From NCBI GenBank assembly GCA_963747535.1, contig CAVVFX010000006.1:992001-1056000 (forward strand): a stretch of 64,000 nt of DNA, given 5' to 3'. The DNA comes from CAVVFX01 sp963747535 (GTDB lineage Bacteria; Acidobacteriota; Terriglobia; Bryobacterales; Bryobacteraceae). Below the pieces are notes generated by a model that saw only the letters and a program-made list of their open reading frames with translations, was not told the DNA's origin and made no database searches. How positions within the stretch are numbered: the stretch's first letter is position 1; the number at the start of each line of letters is the position of its first letter. Of the stretch, positions 1-8,152 are shown piece by piece. The position numbers and the translations under genes are program-made.

Positions 1-360
1 GAAATCGGTCAATCCCCCATCGCGCTGAACCCCCAGCGTCTGGTTGGATTTGCAGGCGTTGACACGCCCGCGGAGGCAGGCTGCGCACAGGCCACAACTG
101 GTGTATGGCGAGAGCGTGACGGCCATGCCGGCCTGCAAAGTGCTTGCGGGGTCCTTCACCTCTTCAACGGTCGCGGCGATTTCGTGTCCCGGGATGCGCG
201 GGAAAGACACCATGGGGTTTTTGCCACGGTAAGTGTTGAGGTCCGAGCCGCAGAGGCCGATCATGCGCACGCGCAGCAGGACTTCGCCTGACTTGGGGGC
301 GGGCTCCGCGGTGCTGCCGACAGAGATTTCCCCGGGTTTCCGGATGATGAGAGCTTTCAT
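1..360 (-). CDS. Zinc-dependent alcohol dehydrogenase, N-terminal part (runs off left edge)
   Basis: The 120 visible codons start at an ATG at 360 and stay open to base 1, so the gene is cut by the window edge. The protein has the GroES-like fold of zinc medium-chain dehydrogenases. The catalytic-zinc Cys is C37 in GLCGSD, with H59-E60 in PGHE. A structural-zinc set C89, C92, C95 and C103 lies in the TSCGLCAACLRG region. Family members oxidise alcohols or polyols with NAD(P). The Rossmann half is outside the window, so substrate and cofactor cannot be judged. It is divergent from the TPR gene at 492, leaving about 130 bases for both promoters. A second, different zinc dehydrogenase lies at 43423-44397. 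Confidence 0.85.
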   Translation of the reverse strand, partial: MKALIIRKPGEISVGSTAEPAPKSGEVLLRVRMIGLCGSDLNTYRGKNPMVSFPRIPGHEIAATVEEVKDPASTLQAGMAVTLSPYTSCGLCAACLRGRVNACKSNQTLGVQRDGGLTDF

Positions 361-491
361 GATGTCAGGTGCCGAAGGCGGATCGCCTTAGCCGAAAGTA
401 AACGATAACTCTATCGCAATCCGGAGAGGAAAGCAAGGGCTGCAATGGGATTTCCCCCCAGGCGCAACGCACTTCCGCTACACCCGGTAAA

Positions 492-1766
492 ATGGTGACA
501 GTGCATCGTATTCTTGTTTGGGCCGCCCTGTTCCTGAGCCTGCGGCCTCTCATGGCGGATAGCGCCGCCGTTCTACCTTTATTCAACTACACGAAGTCGG
601 CAAACCTGGACTGGATCGGCGAAAGCGTCGCCGAGCGCATCCGGGAATCGCTGGCATCGGAAGGCCTCCTGCTGGTATCGCGCGAGGAGCGGACTGAGGT
701 TTACCGCCGTCTCTCAATTCGCCCTACCGCCATCCTGACGCGCGCGACTATTTTCAAAATCGGCCAATCGCTGGACGCTTCTGAGGTAATTTTCGGCCAA
801 TATGAACTGACGCCCGCCGCGGGTCCCAACGCCGCGACTCCGGTCGATGCGGCCCCGCCACCTGTTCCGGCAGGTCCAGCGGCATCTACGCCAACTACGC
901 CGGCGGCCATAGATCCCAATGCAGCCATCCATGGCACCCTGCGGCTGACAGGCTTCATTATCGATCTGAAGCATCTGCGGCTGGGTCCGACGTTTACTGC
1001 GGAAGGTCCGATGACGGACTTAAGTATCCTGCAAACCAAGGTAGCGTGGCTCGTATTGCACTACCTGGCCCCGAAGTCGTCGATTACCGAAGCCGAGTTC
1101 ATGCGGACGCGCCCGCCGGTTCGGGTGGATGCTCTCGAAAGCTATATCCGGGGACTGATCACACCTTCGGATGACGCGAAGATCAAGCTGTTCACGCAGG
1201 CTACCAAAATCGACGAGCACTACTCCGAGCCGGCGTTTCAACTCGGCCGGTTGTACTTCGGGAAGAAGCAGTATCGCGATTCGTCGCTGTGGTTTGCCAA
1301 GGTAGCCAGCACCGACTCGCATTACATGGAGGCGATGTTCTTTTTGGGTTTATGCCGCTTTTACCAGGGCGATTACGAATCGGCGATCAAGCAGTTCCAG
1401 ACGGTCTCTGAGTCGGTCCCGCTCAACGAAGTTTTCAATGATCTGGGCGCCGCGGAGGCCCGGCTGGACAAGGCGGATGCGCTTGAAAATTTCCGGAAGG
1501 CGCTCGACGGCGATAATGCGGATCCGGACTACTGGTTTAATGTGGGGCTGCTGCTCTGGAAACAGGGGCAGTTTGCGGCCGCGAAAGAAAAGTTCACGGC
1601 CGTGCTGGAGCGCAATCCGCAAGACCAGGAGGCGAGCGATATGCTGGGACGCGTGACGCGTAATGAGGGCGCAAACGCGACCGTCGCATCGCCTAAAGAG
1701 CGCGTGAAAGTCACTTTCGAGGAGACGGCTTTCCTGCAGTTGAAGGCCGAGCTTAAGCAAAAGTAA
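492..1766 (+). CDS. Exported TPR-repeat protein
   Basis: The 424-residue product begins with a hydrophobic signal segment (residues about 5-22, ending near LMADS), so it is probably exported. Residues 23-190 form a domain with an alanine/proline-rich insert around 110-145. This part resembles the N-terminal region of CsgG/FlgO-type periplasmic proteins only loosely. From about residue 215 to 400 there are tetratricopeptide repeats, for example EPAFQLGRLYFGKKQYRDSS and the segment around DYWFNVGLLLWKQGQFAAAK. TPR arrays bind partner proteins, so an assembly role in the envelope is plausible. It stands alone, divergent from the dehydrogenase at 360 and convergent with the ThyX-like gene. The partner is unknown. 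Confidence 0.8.
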   Translation: MVTVHRILVWAALFLSLRPLMADSAAVLPLFNYTKSANLDWIGESVAERIRESLASEGLLLVSREERTEVYRRLSIRPTAILTRATIFKIGQSLDASEVIFGQYELTPAAGPNAATPVDAAPPPVPAGPAASTPTTPAAIDPNAAIHGTLRLTGFIIDLKHLRLGPTFTAEGPMTDLSILQTKVAWLVLHYLAPKSSITEAEFMRTRPPVRVDALESYIRGLITPSDDAKIKLFTQATKIDEHYSEPAFQLGRLYFGKKQYRDSSLWFAKVASTDSHYMEAMFFLGLCRFYQGDYESAIKQFQTVSESVPLNEVFNDLGAAEARLDKADALENFRKALDGDNADPDYWFNVGLLLWKQGQFAAAKEKFTAVLERNPQDQEASDMLGRVTRNEGANATVASPKERVKVTFEETAFLQLKAELKQK

Positions 1767-1838
1767 GCGCTCCCCCAAGGTCGCGCCTTGTTGGGCCTCC
1801 AATCCTGGCTACAGAATTGGACGCAGCCGGGCGGCTGC

Positions 1839-3296
1839 TTACCGCTTTAACGGGTCCTCCACCCACGGCGGAGTCGCATCAATTAACCTTCCCAACTCCG
1901 GCTCGACCTCCTCGACGCGCTGCTTCATCCGCCAGGCGACATCACGGTAACTGAAGTGGCCCTTTACGCCGCTGCGCACCCGTGAGATGTATTCCACCTC
2001 TGCAAAATCCATCTTGAAAAGAAAGCGCGAGCGCGCGCCGAAGGGCAGCAGATAATGCGCTCCCGGGGCCGGCAGTTGACGCATGGTAGCTAGCGCACCC
2101 TCCATAGCCTCCCGATACGACGCCTCGGCACCCGATGGAGTCAGCGCCTCGGGAACGTCGAAGCCCAGGTTGCCCGAGTACTCCTGTCGATACTGATGGC
2201 AGCGGCGATGGCGGTGCATGTCGCGATACGCTCCGATGTCGATCACCATGTCAAAGCAGTACTGGCCCCCGCGGAAGCCCCGCAACAGGTCGTCACGTCG
2301 CCCGCGCGACTTCAGCGCCAGATCGATCACTTCCATCTGGTGCGCACGGCTCCAGTAGCGGGCGCATTCGTAGAGATCGGCGAAAGGCCAGTCCGTCACC
2401 GGATAAAGCAGCGTGGCGACAATCTCAGCAATGGAGTCGCGCGGCCGGACCAGTTCCACCCGTCCGGCTTCCCGCTGCGCACCCGTTCCTAAATTCGCCG
2501 CGGCCCAGGCGCGCAGATCTTCGCGTGACTGCCGCAGATAGGAGTCGGGATCGGCGTGACGGGCAAGCGTCGGCGCGAGCGGCTCGCGTGTAGTGTCACC
2601 GCTTGAACTCCCGGGCCACAGGCACTCGGGCGGTTGGGCACAACTCTCAGCGATCTCCGAGCCGAGTTCACGCACTTCGGCGTACTCCGACGCGCCCAGG
2701 CGGCGAATCTGTTTTTCGAGCGTACGGATGCTGGTCACCTGACCGACATTGGTGGGGATACCCCAGAACAGCAGGTATCGGGCGACGTCGAACGCGCGCG
2801 CGGCGATATTGCGGGCGTAGGCGTCGGGCTTCATCTCGGCCGGACGCGGAAGCTTCTCCGTGAGGTGCGCGGCCACTTGGCGCTGCGTCTCCGTATAGGC
2901 TGCCAGCAGGCGTTGGCCTTCACCCCGGTAAAGCTCTGCCTGCGACGAATCGAATTCCGGCGGCGTGATGAATCCCGCAGTGGAGAAATCCTGATAGCGC
3001 GACGACTTGGCCTGGCCGTCCCAAAGCGCTTCGTCTTCCGCCTCGCTGGCCGCCAGTTCCGAAATACCTTCGAAGCACAGGACGGCGTGGCCCAGGTCGG
3101 CGATGGACGCGTGGCCGTACTGGAAATAGTAGTGTTCGAGAAACTGCTGCGTGTTGTGGGTCCGGACCCATTCGAGGGACTGCCGGATGGAATCGGGAGA
3201 GCGACTGTAGCGAGCCAGCGCGTACGCGCATTTCTCGGGCGGCATGGGAGCCACCGTGATCACCCGTTTTGGTTTTACGGTCAGATTATCCGCCAA
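1839..3296 (-). CDS. Tandem (two-domain) ThyX-like flavin-dependent thymidylate synthase homologue
   Basis: ThyX makes dTMP from dUMP with FAD, NADPH and methylene-tetrahydrofolate; usual length is 220-250 residues. This product is 485 residues and holds two ThyX-like halves. The N-half has QFLEHYYFQYGHASIADLGH (51-70) and SSRYQDFS (98-105), resembling the ThyX H-x-S-x-x-E and SxRY segments, but no RHR. The C-half has the RHR triad at 362-364 followed by RCHQYRQEYS, resembling the ThyX signature. The ThyX active site is shared between subunits, so the two halves may form one composite site; that is inference. The start used is TTG at 3296; the first ATG is at 3245. It is divergent from dut (gap about 5-17 bases), which supplies dUMP. 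Confidence 0.75.
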   Translation of the reverse strand: MADNLTVKPKRVITVAPMPPEKCAYALARYSRSPDSIRQSLEWVRTHNTQQFLEHYYFQYGHASIADLGHAVLCFEGISELAASEAEDEALWDGQAKSSRYQDFSTAGFITPPEFDSSQAELYRGEGQRLLAAYTETQRQVAAHLTEKLPRPAEMKPDAYARNIAARAFDVARYLLFWGIPTNVGQVTSIRTLEKQIRRLGASEYAEVRELGSEIAESCAQPPECLWPGSSSGDTTREPLAPTLARHADPDSYLRQSREDLRAWAAANLGTGAQREAGRVELVRPRDSIAEIVATLLYPVTDWPFADLYECARYWSRAHQMEVIDLALKSRGRRDDLLRGFRGGQYCFDMVIDIGAYRDMHRHRRCHQYRQEYSGNLGFDVPEALTPSGAEASYREAMEGALATMRQLPAPGAHYLLPFGARSRFLFKMDFAEVEYISRVRSGVKGHFSYRDVAWRMKQRVEEVEPELGRLIDATPPWVEDPLKR

Positions 3297-3301
3297 AGGT
3301 T

Positions 3302-3745
3302 ATGATCGTTCGAATGAGACTCAAAGTGCAACGTCTGCATCCCGATGCGGAACTTCCTTCCTACGCGCACGGTCCGGGGGAAGACGCGGGGATGGACCTG
3401 CGCGCCGTAGAGCCGGTTACGCTGCTGCCTGGAGTTCCGGCCATGGTGCCGACAGGGATCGCTATCGAACTCCCCTCGGGCTACGAGGCGCAAATCCGGC
3501 CGCGCAGCGGCTTGGCGCTGAAGCATGCCATTACGTTGCCCAATAGTCCCGCAACCATCGATCCCGGATATCGCGGTGAGATTCGGGTGATTCTGTTGAA
3601 TCTGGGCAGAGCGCCGTATCAGATCGAGCGCGGCGACCGGATTGCGCAGATGGTGATCGCAAGCTATATCGCCGTTGAATGGGCGGAGGAGGAACTCGGA
3701 AGTTCAGACCGCGGCACCGGCGGATTTGGTTCGTCGGGGCGGTAG
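3302..3745 (+). CDS. dut: Deoxyuridine 5'-triphosphate nucleotidohydrolase (dUTPase)
   Basis: Trimeric dUTPase hydrolyses dUTP to dUMP and pyrophosphate, keeping uracil out of DNA. All five family motifs are visible in order: AGMDLRA, PRSGLALK, the TIDPGYRGEI loop with the catalytic Asp, GDRIAQMVI, and the C-terminal glycine-rich arm RGTGGFGSSGR that closes over the active site. I use the ATG at 3302; the ATG at 3314 (MRLKVQ) fits the usual family N-terminus equally well, and an upstream TTG would run into the divergent ThyX-like gene. Adjacency to a ThyX-like gene makes a small thymidylate-synthesis locus. The 3' end faces the histidine kinase gene across a repeat-bearing gap. Confidence 0.95.
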   Translation: MIVRMRLKVQRLHPDAELPSYAHGPGEDAGMDLRAVEPVTLLPGVPAMVPTGIAIELPSGYEAQIRPRSGLALKHAITLPNSPATIDPGYRGEIRVILLNLGRAPYQIERGDRIAQMVIASYIAVEWAEEELGSSDRGTGGFGSSGR

Positions 3746-3948
3746 CACTCTCGCATCACAGGCTTCAGCCTGTTCCCCTCTTGCGAAGCAGCCCTGGGAG
3801 TTTGGCCTTTCCCTCGTGCGGCGGACCAATCGTTTTTGTGGTCTGCAGCCTGCGCAGCCGTCTGCCGTTCCGCCTGACAAAAGGGGGAGGTTCAGCGGTA
3901 GCTCATGCTTGTGCCCGAACTGCCAATCAAAAAGAACGCACACGCGAG
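3746..3948. other. Convergent intergenic gap with one palindromic repeat copy
   Basis: No gene is seen between dut (+) and the histidine kinase (-). The gap carries one copy of the dispersed GACCA/TGGTC palindrome (3823-3866) and low-quality matches to its flanks, such as GCCTGCGCAGCC. Confidence 0.6.
3823..3866 (-). repeat. Dispersed two-hairpin palindromic repeat, copy A
   Basis: GGACCA (3823-3828) pairs with TGGTCT (3839-3844, one mismatch) around an AT-rich loop. It is followed by the CTGCGCAG core of the second hairpin. The order is reversed relative to copies at 45979 and 53441, so it is scored as minus. It sits between convergent genes. Confidence 0.65.
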
Positions 3949-5241
3949 CTACGTCACGGCTGATTGTGTGGAAGGGGGCCCCGGTACTTCTCGTACGGAA
4001 GACGAATCCGCCACTTCGGGACTTAGTCCGTCCGGAAAATAGGCTGTAGTTTCCAACGGCAGCCCTGGCGTCGAACTTGTGAGGGTGAAAAAGAAAGTGG
4101 CGCCTTTGCCCAGCTGGGATTCGCCCGTGATCCATCCGCCATGGCGGTGCACGATGCGCGAAACGGTAGCCAGCCCAATGCCGTTCCCGGGGAACTCTTC
4201 CTGGCGATGCAGGCGTTGAAAAGGGGAGAACAGTTTGCTCTTGTAAGCCGGGTCGAATCCGGCGCCGTTGTCCCGCACGAACAGCACGCTCTCTCCATTC
4301 ATAGACGTCGAGCCGAATTCGATGCAAGGGTCGGGTGATTGGCAACTGAACTTCCAGGCGTTCTCCAGCAGGTTTTGAAGGACCACTTCGACCAGACGAC
4401 TGTCGCAGGCAGCGACCAGTCCGGGCTGGATGATGAATCGGGCTTTGGATTCCGGATGGTCGTTGCGCAACTCGCCGGCAACGTGGTTGGCGAGGCCCGA
4501 AAGATCGACGGGTTCCGATCTCATGGAGGTTCGGGTCACCCGAGAGAGATTGAGCAGATCGTCGATCAATTCATTCATGCGCGTGGTCGCGGAGAGAATG
4601 CGCCGGAAAAGGGCCTTCTCGTCATCATCGAATTTGGCCTCGCAAGTTCCCAGCAGAATGCGGCTGAACCCGTCGATACTGCGCAACGGCGCGCGCAGGT
4701 CGTGCGAGACGGAGTATGAGAAGCTCTCCAGTTCCATGTTGGAGACTTCGAGTTGGCGGGTGCGCTCGTCGACGCGGCGCTCCAGCAGACGGTTCAGTCG
4801 CCGGATTTCGTCTTCAGCGATTTTGCGTTCGCGCACCTCGCGCTCCAGGTTTTCGACGGCAGCTTTGAGTTCGGTCGTCTTTTGTTCGACGCCCGCGCGA
4901 AGGTCGGATTCGAGACCGCGACGATGCACTTCGATCCAGCTAACGGCACACGACAGCAGGAGCAGCAAAGCGCCCCGATAGTATTCGATTGGTGAGGAGT
5001 TTAAGGGCTTTTTCGTGAGGATAGCAGTGATCAGTACCGCGAACAGAACTGAGGCAATTCCAGCCACGTAGCCGCCAGCCCAGGAAGAGGCGAGGACCGC
5101 AAAGAGAAACAGGAAAGGCACAATGCGGGCGAGCGCTGGAACATGGAACCGGTATAACACCAGAGTTAGCAGGGTCGCTGCCACGACTCCGCCGAGCCCA
5201 AGGCCGAGCCGCTTCAGCAGATTCATCAACCCGCGTTGCAT
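3949..5241 (-). CDS. Membrane-bound sensor histidine kinase
   Basis: The 430-residue protein has three or four hydrophobic segments in residues 12-105, like the four-helix DUF4118-type sensor of KdpD-related kinases. A coiled coil follows (115-170), then the HisKA domain with SHDLRAPLRS, where H180 is the phospho-acceptor. The HATPase domain shows the N box NLLENAWKF, G1 DNGAGFD and G2 GNGIGLATV. The C-terminal 40 residues are Ser/Pro-rich. No response regulator is encoded next to it, so it is an orphan here. It lies downstream of the tRNA-Ala on the same strand and convergent with dut. The signal is unknown. Confidence 0.9.
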   Translation of the reverse strand: MQRGLMNLLKRLGLGLGGVVAATLLTLVLYRFHVPALARIVPFLFLFAVLASSWAGGYVAGIASVLFAVLITAILTKKPLNSSPIEYYRGALLLLLSCAVSWIEVHRRGLESDLRAGVEQKTTELKAAVENLEREVRERKIAEDEIRRLNRLLERRVDERTRQLEVSNMELESFSYSVSHDLRAPLRSIDGFSRILLGTCEAKFDDDEKALFRRILSATTRMNELIDDLLNLSRVTRTSMRSEPVDLSGLANHVAGELRNDHPESKARFIIQPGLVAACDSRLVEVVLQNLLENAWKFSCQSPDPCIEFGSTSMNGESVLFVRDNGAGFDPAYKSKLFSPFQRLHRQEEFPGNGIGLATVSRIVHRHGGWITGESQLGKGATFFFTLTSSTPGLPLETTAYFPDGLSPEVADSSSVREVPGPPSTQSAVT

Positions 5242-5321
5242 GGAATTAGCAGTTTACAGCATCTCCGGGGACGGATCTAAGGGTCAGCGGGATCGTAGTG
5301 ACGATGCCCACAACCGGGAAG

Positions 5322-5397
5322 TGGTGGACGACGGGGGATTTGAACCCCCGACCCCCGCATTGCGAACGCGGTGCTCTCCCAACTGAGCTAGTCGCCC
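5322..5397 (-). tRNA. tRNA-Ala (anticodon CGC)
   Basis: Read on the minus strand the gene starts GGGCGAC, which pairs with GTCGTCC (one G-U), and ends with an encoded CCA (5322-5324). The D-loop region has AGCTCAGTTGGGAGAGC. The anticodon arm CCGCG-TTCGCAA-TGCGG gives anticodon CGC, which reads the Ala codon GCG. The T arm GGGGG-TTCAAAT-CCCCC is perfect. Length without CCA is 73 bases. Confidence 0.97.
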
Positions 5398-5519
5398 ACT
5401 TACCCCTACAGGATACCAGAGGCCGGGCGCTCGAGGCCACCAATTGGTCCATTCAAAAATTTGACGGCTCGAGCAAATGCCTTATCGGCGCTAATCTGTG
5501 TTCATCTGATGGTCGACCA

Positions 5520-5747
5520 TCACTCGCCAGGGGTTTCCGTCCCGGTGGATTCCTGTTTCTTCCTGGCTGCCCAATAGCGCTTCATGCGCAGCGAAGCGGC
5601 CTTTCGCGCCGCCGAATCCATGCCCTTCCGCACGCGCCGCCCGCGCGACTTCGCTGCCTGTCCTGGCATTGCCTCCAGGCTGGCAATAATGGTCTTCAAC
5701 CTCTTCCGTTCTTCGTGCATTTCGGCTAATACTTTGAACAAGTCCAT
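5520..5747 (-). CDS. Small basic protein, unknown function
   Basis: The 75-residue product begins MDLFKVLAEMHEERKRL, an amphipathic helix likely to form a coiled coil. It ends in a very basic tract with GRRVRKGMDSAARKAAS and RMKRYWAARKK. Similar short proteins with an RKA-S-x-RMK-x-YWAxR tail are common in acidobacterial genomes, usually unnamed. The basic tail suggests nucleic-acid binding, but that is inference. It stands alone between the tRNA and tatC; the start ATG at 5747 has no competing upstream start. Confidence 0.6.
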   Translation of the reverse strand: MDLFKVLAEMHEERKRLKTIIASLEAMPGQAAKSRGRRVRKGMDSAARKAASLRMKRYWAARKKQESTGTETPGE

Positions 5748-5923
5748 GGCACTGCGCGCTTATACCCTTTTAGTCGTTATCGAGCAGCCTGCGGCAAAAC
5801 CGCTCCCCCACGCGCCACGGCCCAGTAAATTGCTGAATCTACTGGGCCGCGCGCGATCGAGCGGTGCATCTCGATCTCCTGCCTCCGGCTCCTGGCTCTT
5901 TAAATAAAGAAAAGCCCAACTAA

Positions 5924-7096
5924 TTATCGCCTGAAGTACGGCCACTGGTGAATAAAATGCAGTCCGGACATCGTGAAAGCAATAGCCAGAATGCCCAGGA
6001 TGACTACGACGGCCCCGGCCCAGGTCAGCACCTTGCGCCACGGGAACGTCTTGCCTTCCCGTTTCAACACCAGCAGATAACTGGCAAAAATGCCCACATA
6101 GAACAGCAGGCACATGGGCGTGGCGAACAGCATCAGGTTAAAAACATCGGGCGTGGGCGTGACGATAGCCGCGATAATGACGATGCCCAGAATCGCATAC
6201 CGGCTGTGGGCCAGCAGAAATCGCGGCGAAGCCAGCCGGAGTAGCGTCAGAAAGAAAATGATGATCGGCATCTCGAAGACCAGGCCGATGCCGAGCATCA
6301 CGTCTACGAACAGATCAAAATACTCGACCACCGAGATCATCGGCTGGATGTGCCCGGACATGCCGAGGCCCAGAAGAAAAACCAGCCCGTAGCGGAAAGC
6401 GACAAAATAAGCAAACGCGCCCCCCAGACAGAAAAGTCCGGCCGTGCTCACGATAAACGGTACGGCCCAGCGCCGTTCCTTCTTATACAGTCCGGGCGAG
6501 ATAAACTTCCAGACCTGGTAGAGAATCCAGGGCGAGCCGAGGAAGATGGCGCACAAGAGCGGCAGCTTCATCCAGATGATGTTGAAGGTGTCCATCGGCG
6601 AGATCTGGACGAGGTTGGGCGGGTTGATCTTCAACTGCTTCAGAGCGTCCACGGCGGGAGCGCTGATCAGGTCCCACAGTTGGTTACAGAAGACCAGGCT
6701 GAGGAAAAAGATGACCACTACGCCGCCAAGCATGTGGAGAATCCGGGTGCGCAGTTCCTCGAGATGCTCCATGAAGGACATGCGTAGCATGCCCTCCTCT
6801 TCCTCATCCGGCTCGTCGGGAGGGGGAGGCGGAGGGGGCGGTGGTCTGCGCGCGGGAGGCGCCGGTTTGGGCCGTACTGCCGGCACGCTGGCGGATGGTT
6901 CGGCGGCAGCCGCGGGCACGGGCGCAACCGGTTCAGCCTGTACAGGACTTGGCTGTACAGGACCGGGCGAACTCTGATAGGTATACGAATCCTCCGCGTA
7001 CGCGGAGTTGTGCTCAAATACCGGCTGCTCAGGCTGTTGGGACACAGTCTCACCGGCGGGAGGTTGCCCTCCCTTCGGGTCTTCGATTGAGGACAT
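5924..7096 (-). CDS. tatC: Twin-arginine translocase subunit TatC with proline-rich N-terminal extension
   Basis: TatC is the polytopic receptor that recognises twin-arginine signal peptides with TatB. The core (residues about 103-390) starts with the family hallmark MSFMEHLEELRTRI, carries the conserved FISPGLYKKERRW segment in the first cytoplasmic loop, and has six membrane helices. Before it lies an unusual extension of about 100 residues: acidic and Tyr-rich, then a nine-proline run, then a DEPDEEEE patch. Standard TatC has no such extension. The gene begins one base after the stop of the TatA/B-type gene, so the two are almost surely co-transcribed and translationally linked. Confidence 0.95.
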   Translation of the reverse strand: MSSIEDPKGGQPPAGETVSQQPEQPVFEHNSAYAEDSYTYQSSPGPVQPSPVQAEPVAPVPAAAAEPSASVPAVRPKPAPPARRPPPPPPPPPDEPDEEEEGMLRMSFMEHLEELRTRILHMLGGVVVIFFLSLVFCNQLWDLISAPAVDALKQLKINPPNLVQISPMDTFNIIWMKLPLLCAIFLGSPWILYQVWKFISPGLYKKERRWAVPFIVSTAGLFCLGGAFAYFVAFRYGLVFLLGLGMSGHIQPMISVVEYFDLFVDVMLGIGLVFEMPIIIFFLTLLRLASPRFLLAHSRYAILGIVIIAAIVTPTPDVFNLMLFATPMCLLFYVGIFASYLLVLKREGKTFPWRKVLTWAGAVVVILGILAIAFTMSGLHFIHQWPYFRR

Positions 7097-7097
7097 C

Positions 7098-7658
7098 CTA
7101 ACTCTTTACTATGGGTTCAGCATGGCCGGATTCGCCCTCGTGGTGTTGCGGGGCGAGATCGTGGATCGGGCCGGGTTCGGCCGGTGGGACAGGGGACTCG
7201 CTATATCCGGTATGGCCATTCCCATGGCCACCGCTTTCGTAGTTATAGGAGCCGCTGGCGACAGTCCCTTCCGGTGGTTCGCCGGTCAGATGCAGCGTGG
7301 CTGTAGTCGATTCGGCGCCCTGAGTTGCGGATGCGCTTTCGGTTATTGAATCGGTTGCGGTTGAATCGTGCGACTCATAGTTGTAGCCGTTTGAGTCGTA
7401 GGAAGATTGATCGTACGAGTGGTCGTAATTGTAACTATCCTGATAATAGTTATTGGTGGCTTCTTTCAGCGATTCGGATTCCCGCTCCAGGTTTTTCATC
7501 TCGCGGTCGAACGTAGCTTTCAGCTCGCTCTGCGCGCGACGGAATTCTGCCAACGCCTTGCCTACGGTCCGTCCCAACTCCGGCAGTTTTTTCGGGCCGA
7601 AGAGAAGAAGGGCGAGGACAAAGATGAACATCATTTCCGGTATACCCAGAGTTCCCAT
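7098..7658 (-). CDS. Twin-arginine translocase TatA/TatB-type protein with Tyr/Ser-rich tail
   Basis: The N-terminal transmembrane helix followed by FGPKKLPELGRTVGKALAEF is the hinge and amphipathic helix of the TatA/TatB family. Residues about 75-186 form a low-complexity tail rich in Tyr, Ser, Asp and Gly (repeated SYxYD/YNYES units). TatA is usually 60-90 residues and TatB 120-180. With a tatC partner directly downstream and no second family member in the window, TatB is the more likely role, but some lineages use one bifunctional protein. The tail is probably cytoplasmic and disordered. Confidence 0.88.
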   Translation of the reverse strand: MGTLGIPEMMFIFVLALLLFGPKKLPELGRTVGKALAEFRRAQSELKATFDREMKNLERESESLKEATNNYYQDSYNYDHSYDQSSYDSNGYNYESHDSTATDSITESASATQGAESTTATLHLTGEPPEGTVASGSYNYESGGHGNGHTGYSESPVPPAEPGPIHDLAPQHHEGESGHAEPIVKS

Positions 7659-7819
7659 CTATGTAGTCTCCGTCTGTATTGTAACCCGCGAAGGGGATTA
7701 GGTGTGAGAGGTTGGCTGCGTTGCGCCTAAGGAGTACTCACGCTGGTTCTTGTAGGACAAGCTGGCAGTCCGCGGGCCGATGGTGTATCGGCCCGCCGGC
7801 TCTCGCGTTGTTGATTCAG

Positions 7820-7966
7820 TTATTGCAGGAAGCGGATACCCAGATAAAGGCCGCCGAAGATCACAATGCTGACGACTCCCACGAGCAGATACTCGATCAG
7901 GCGCTGTGATTTCGGAGTCTGTTCATCCAGGTCATGCTTCATTTGATCGGAAAGGCTGTCGAACAT
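7820..7966 (-). CDS. 48-residue single-pass membrane protein
   Basis: The product starts MFDSLSDQMKHDLDEQT, then has one clear transmembrane helix (residues about 26-44, LLVGVVSIVIFGGLYLGI) and ends IRFLQ. A good ribosome site, AGGTG, lies six bases before the ATG at 7966. I do not recognise a family. It is upstream of, and on the same strand as, the tatB-tatC pair, with about 160 bases between, so it could be a co-expressed accessory of Tat or an independent small membrane protein. It is short but codon pattern, RBS and topology all support translation. Confidence 0.6.
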   Translation of the reverse strand: MFDSLSDQMKHDLDEQTPKSQRLIEYLLVGVVSIVIFGGLYLGIRFLQ

Positions 7967-8152
7967 AGATCACCTTTTTGGGACGAAAGTGTCGTCCATC
8001 GGCGGCTAGCGGAAAAAAGCCGATTCTATAAAAGTGACCTGCGACCGGCAGGGCCCATTCCGCAGCCTGCCGACTTCATATTACTCTTTTCAGCAAACAA
8101 TGCAAGGGGGTGGGAATCCGGGAGCGGGCGGTTTCTCCTAACAATAAATCCA

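Noticed and set aside
2634..3305. 223-codon plus-strand frame opposite the ThyX-like gene
   Set aside because: Arg/Gly-rich, no motif, fully inside the antisense of a gene with recognisable motifs; a GC-skew shadow.
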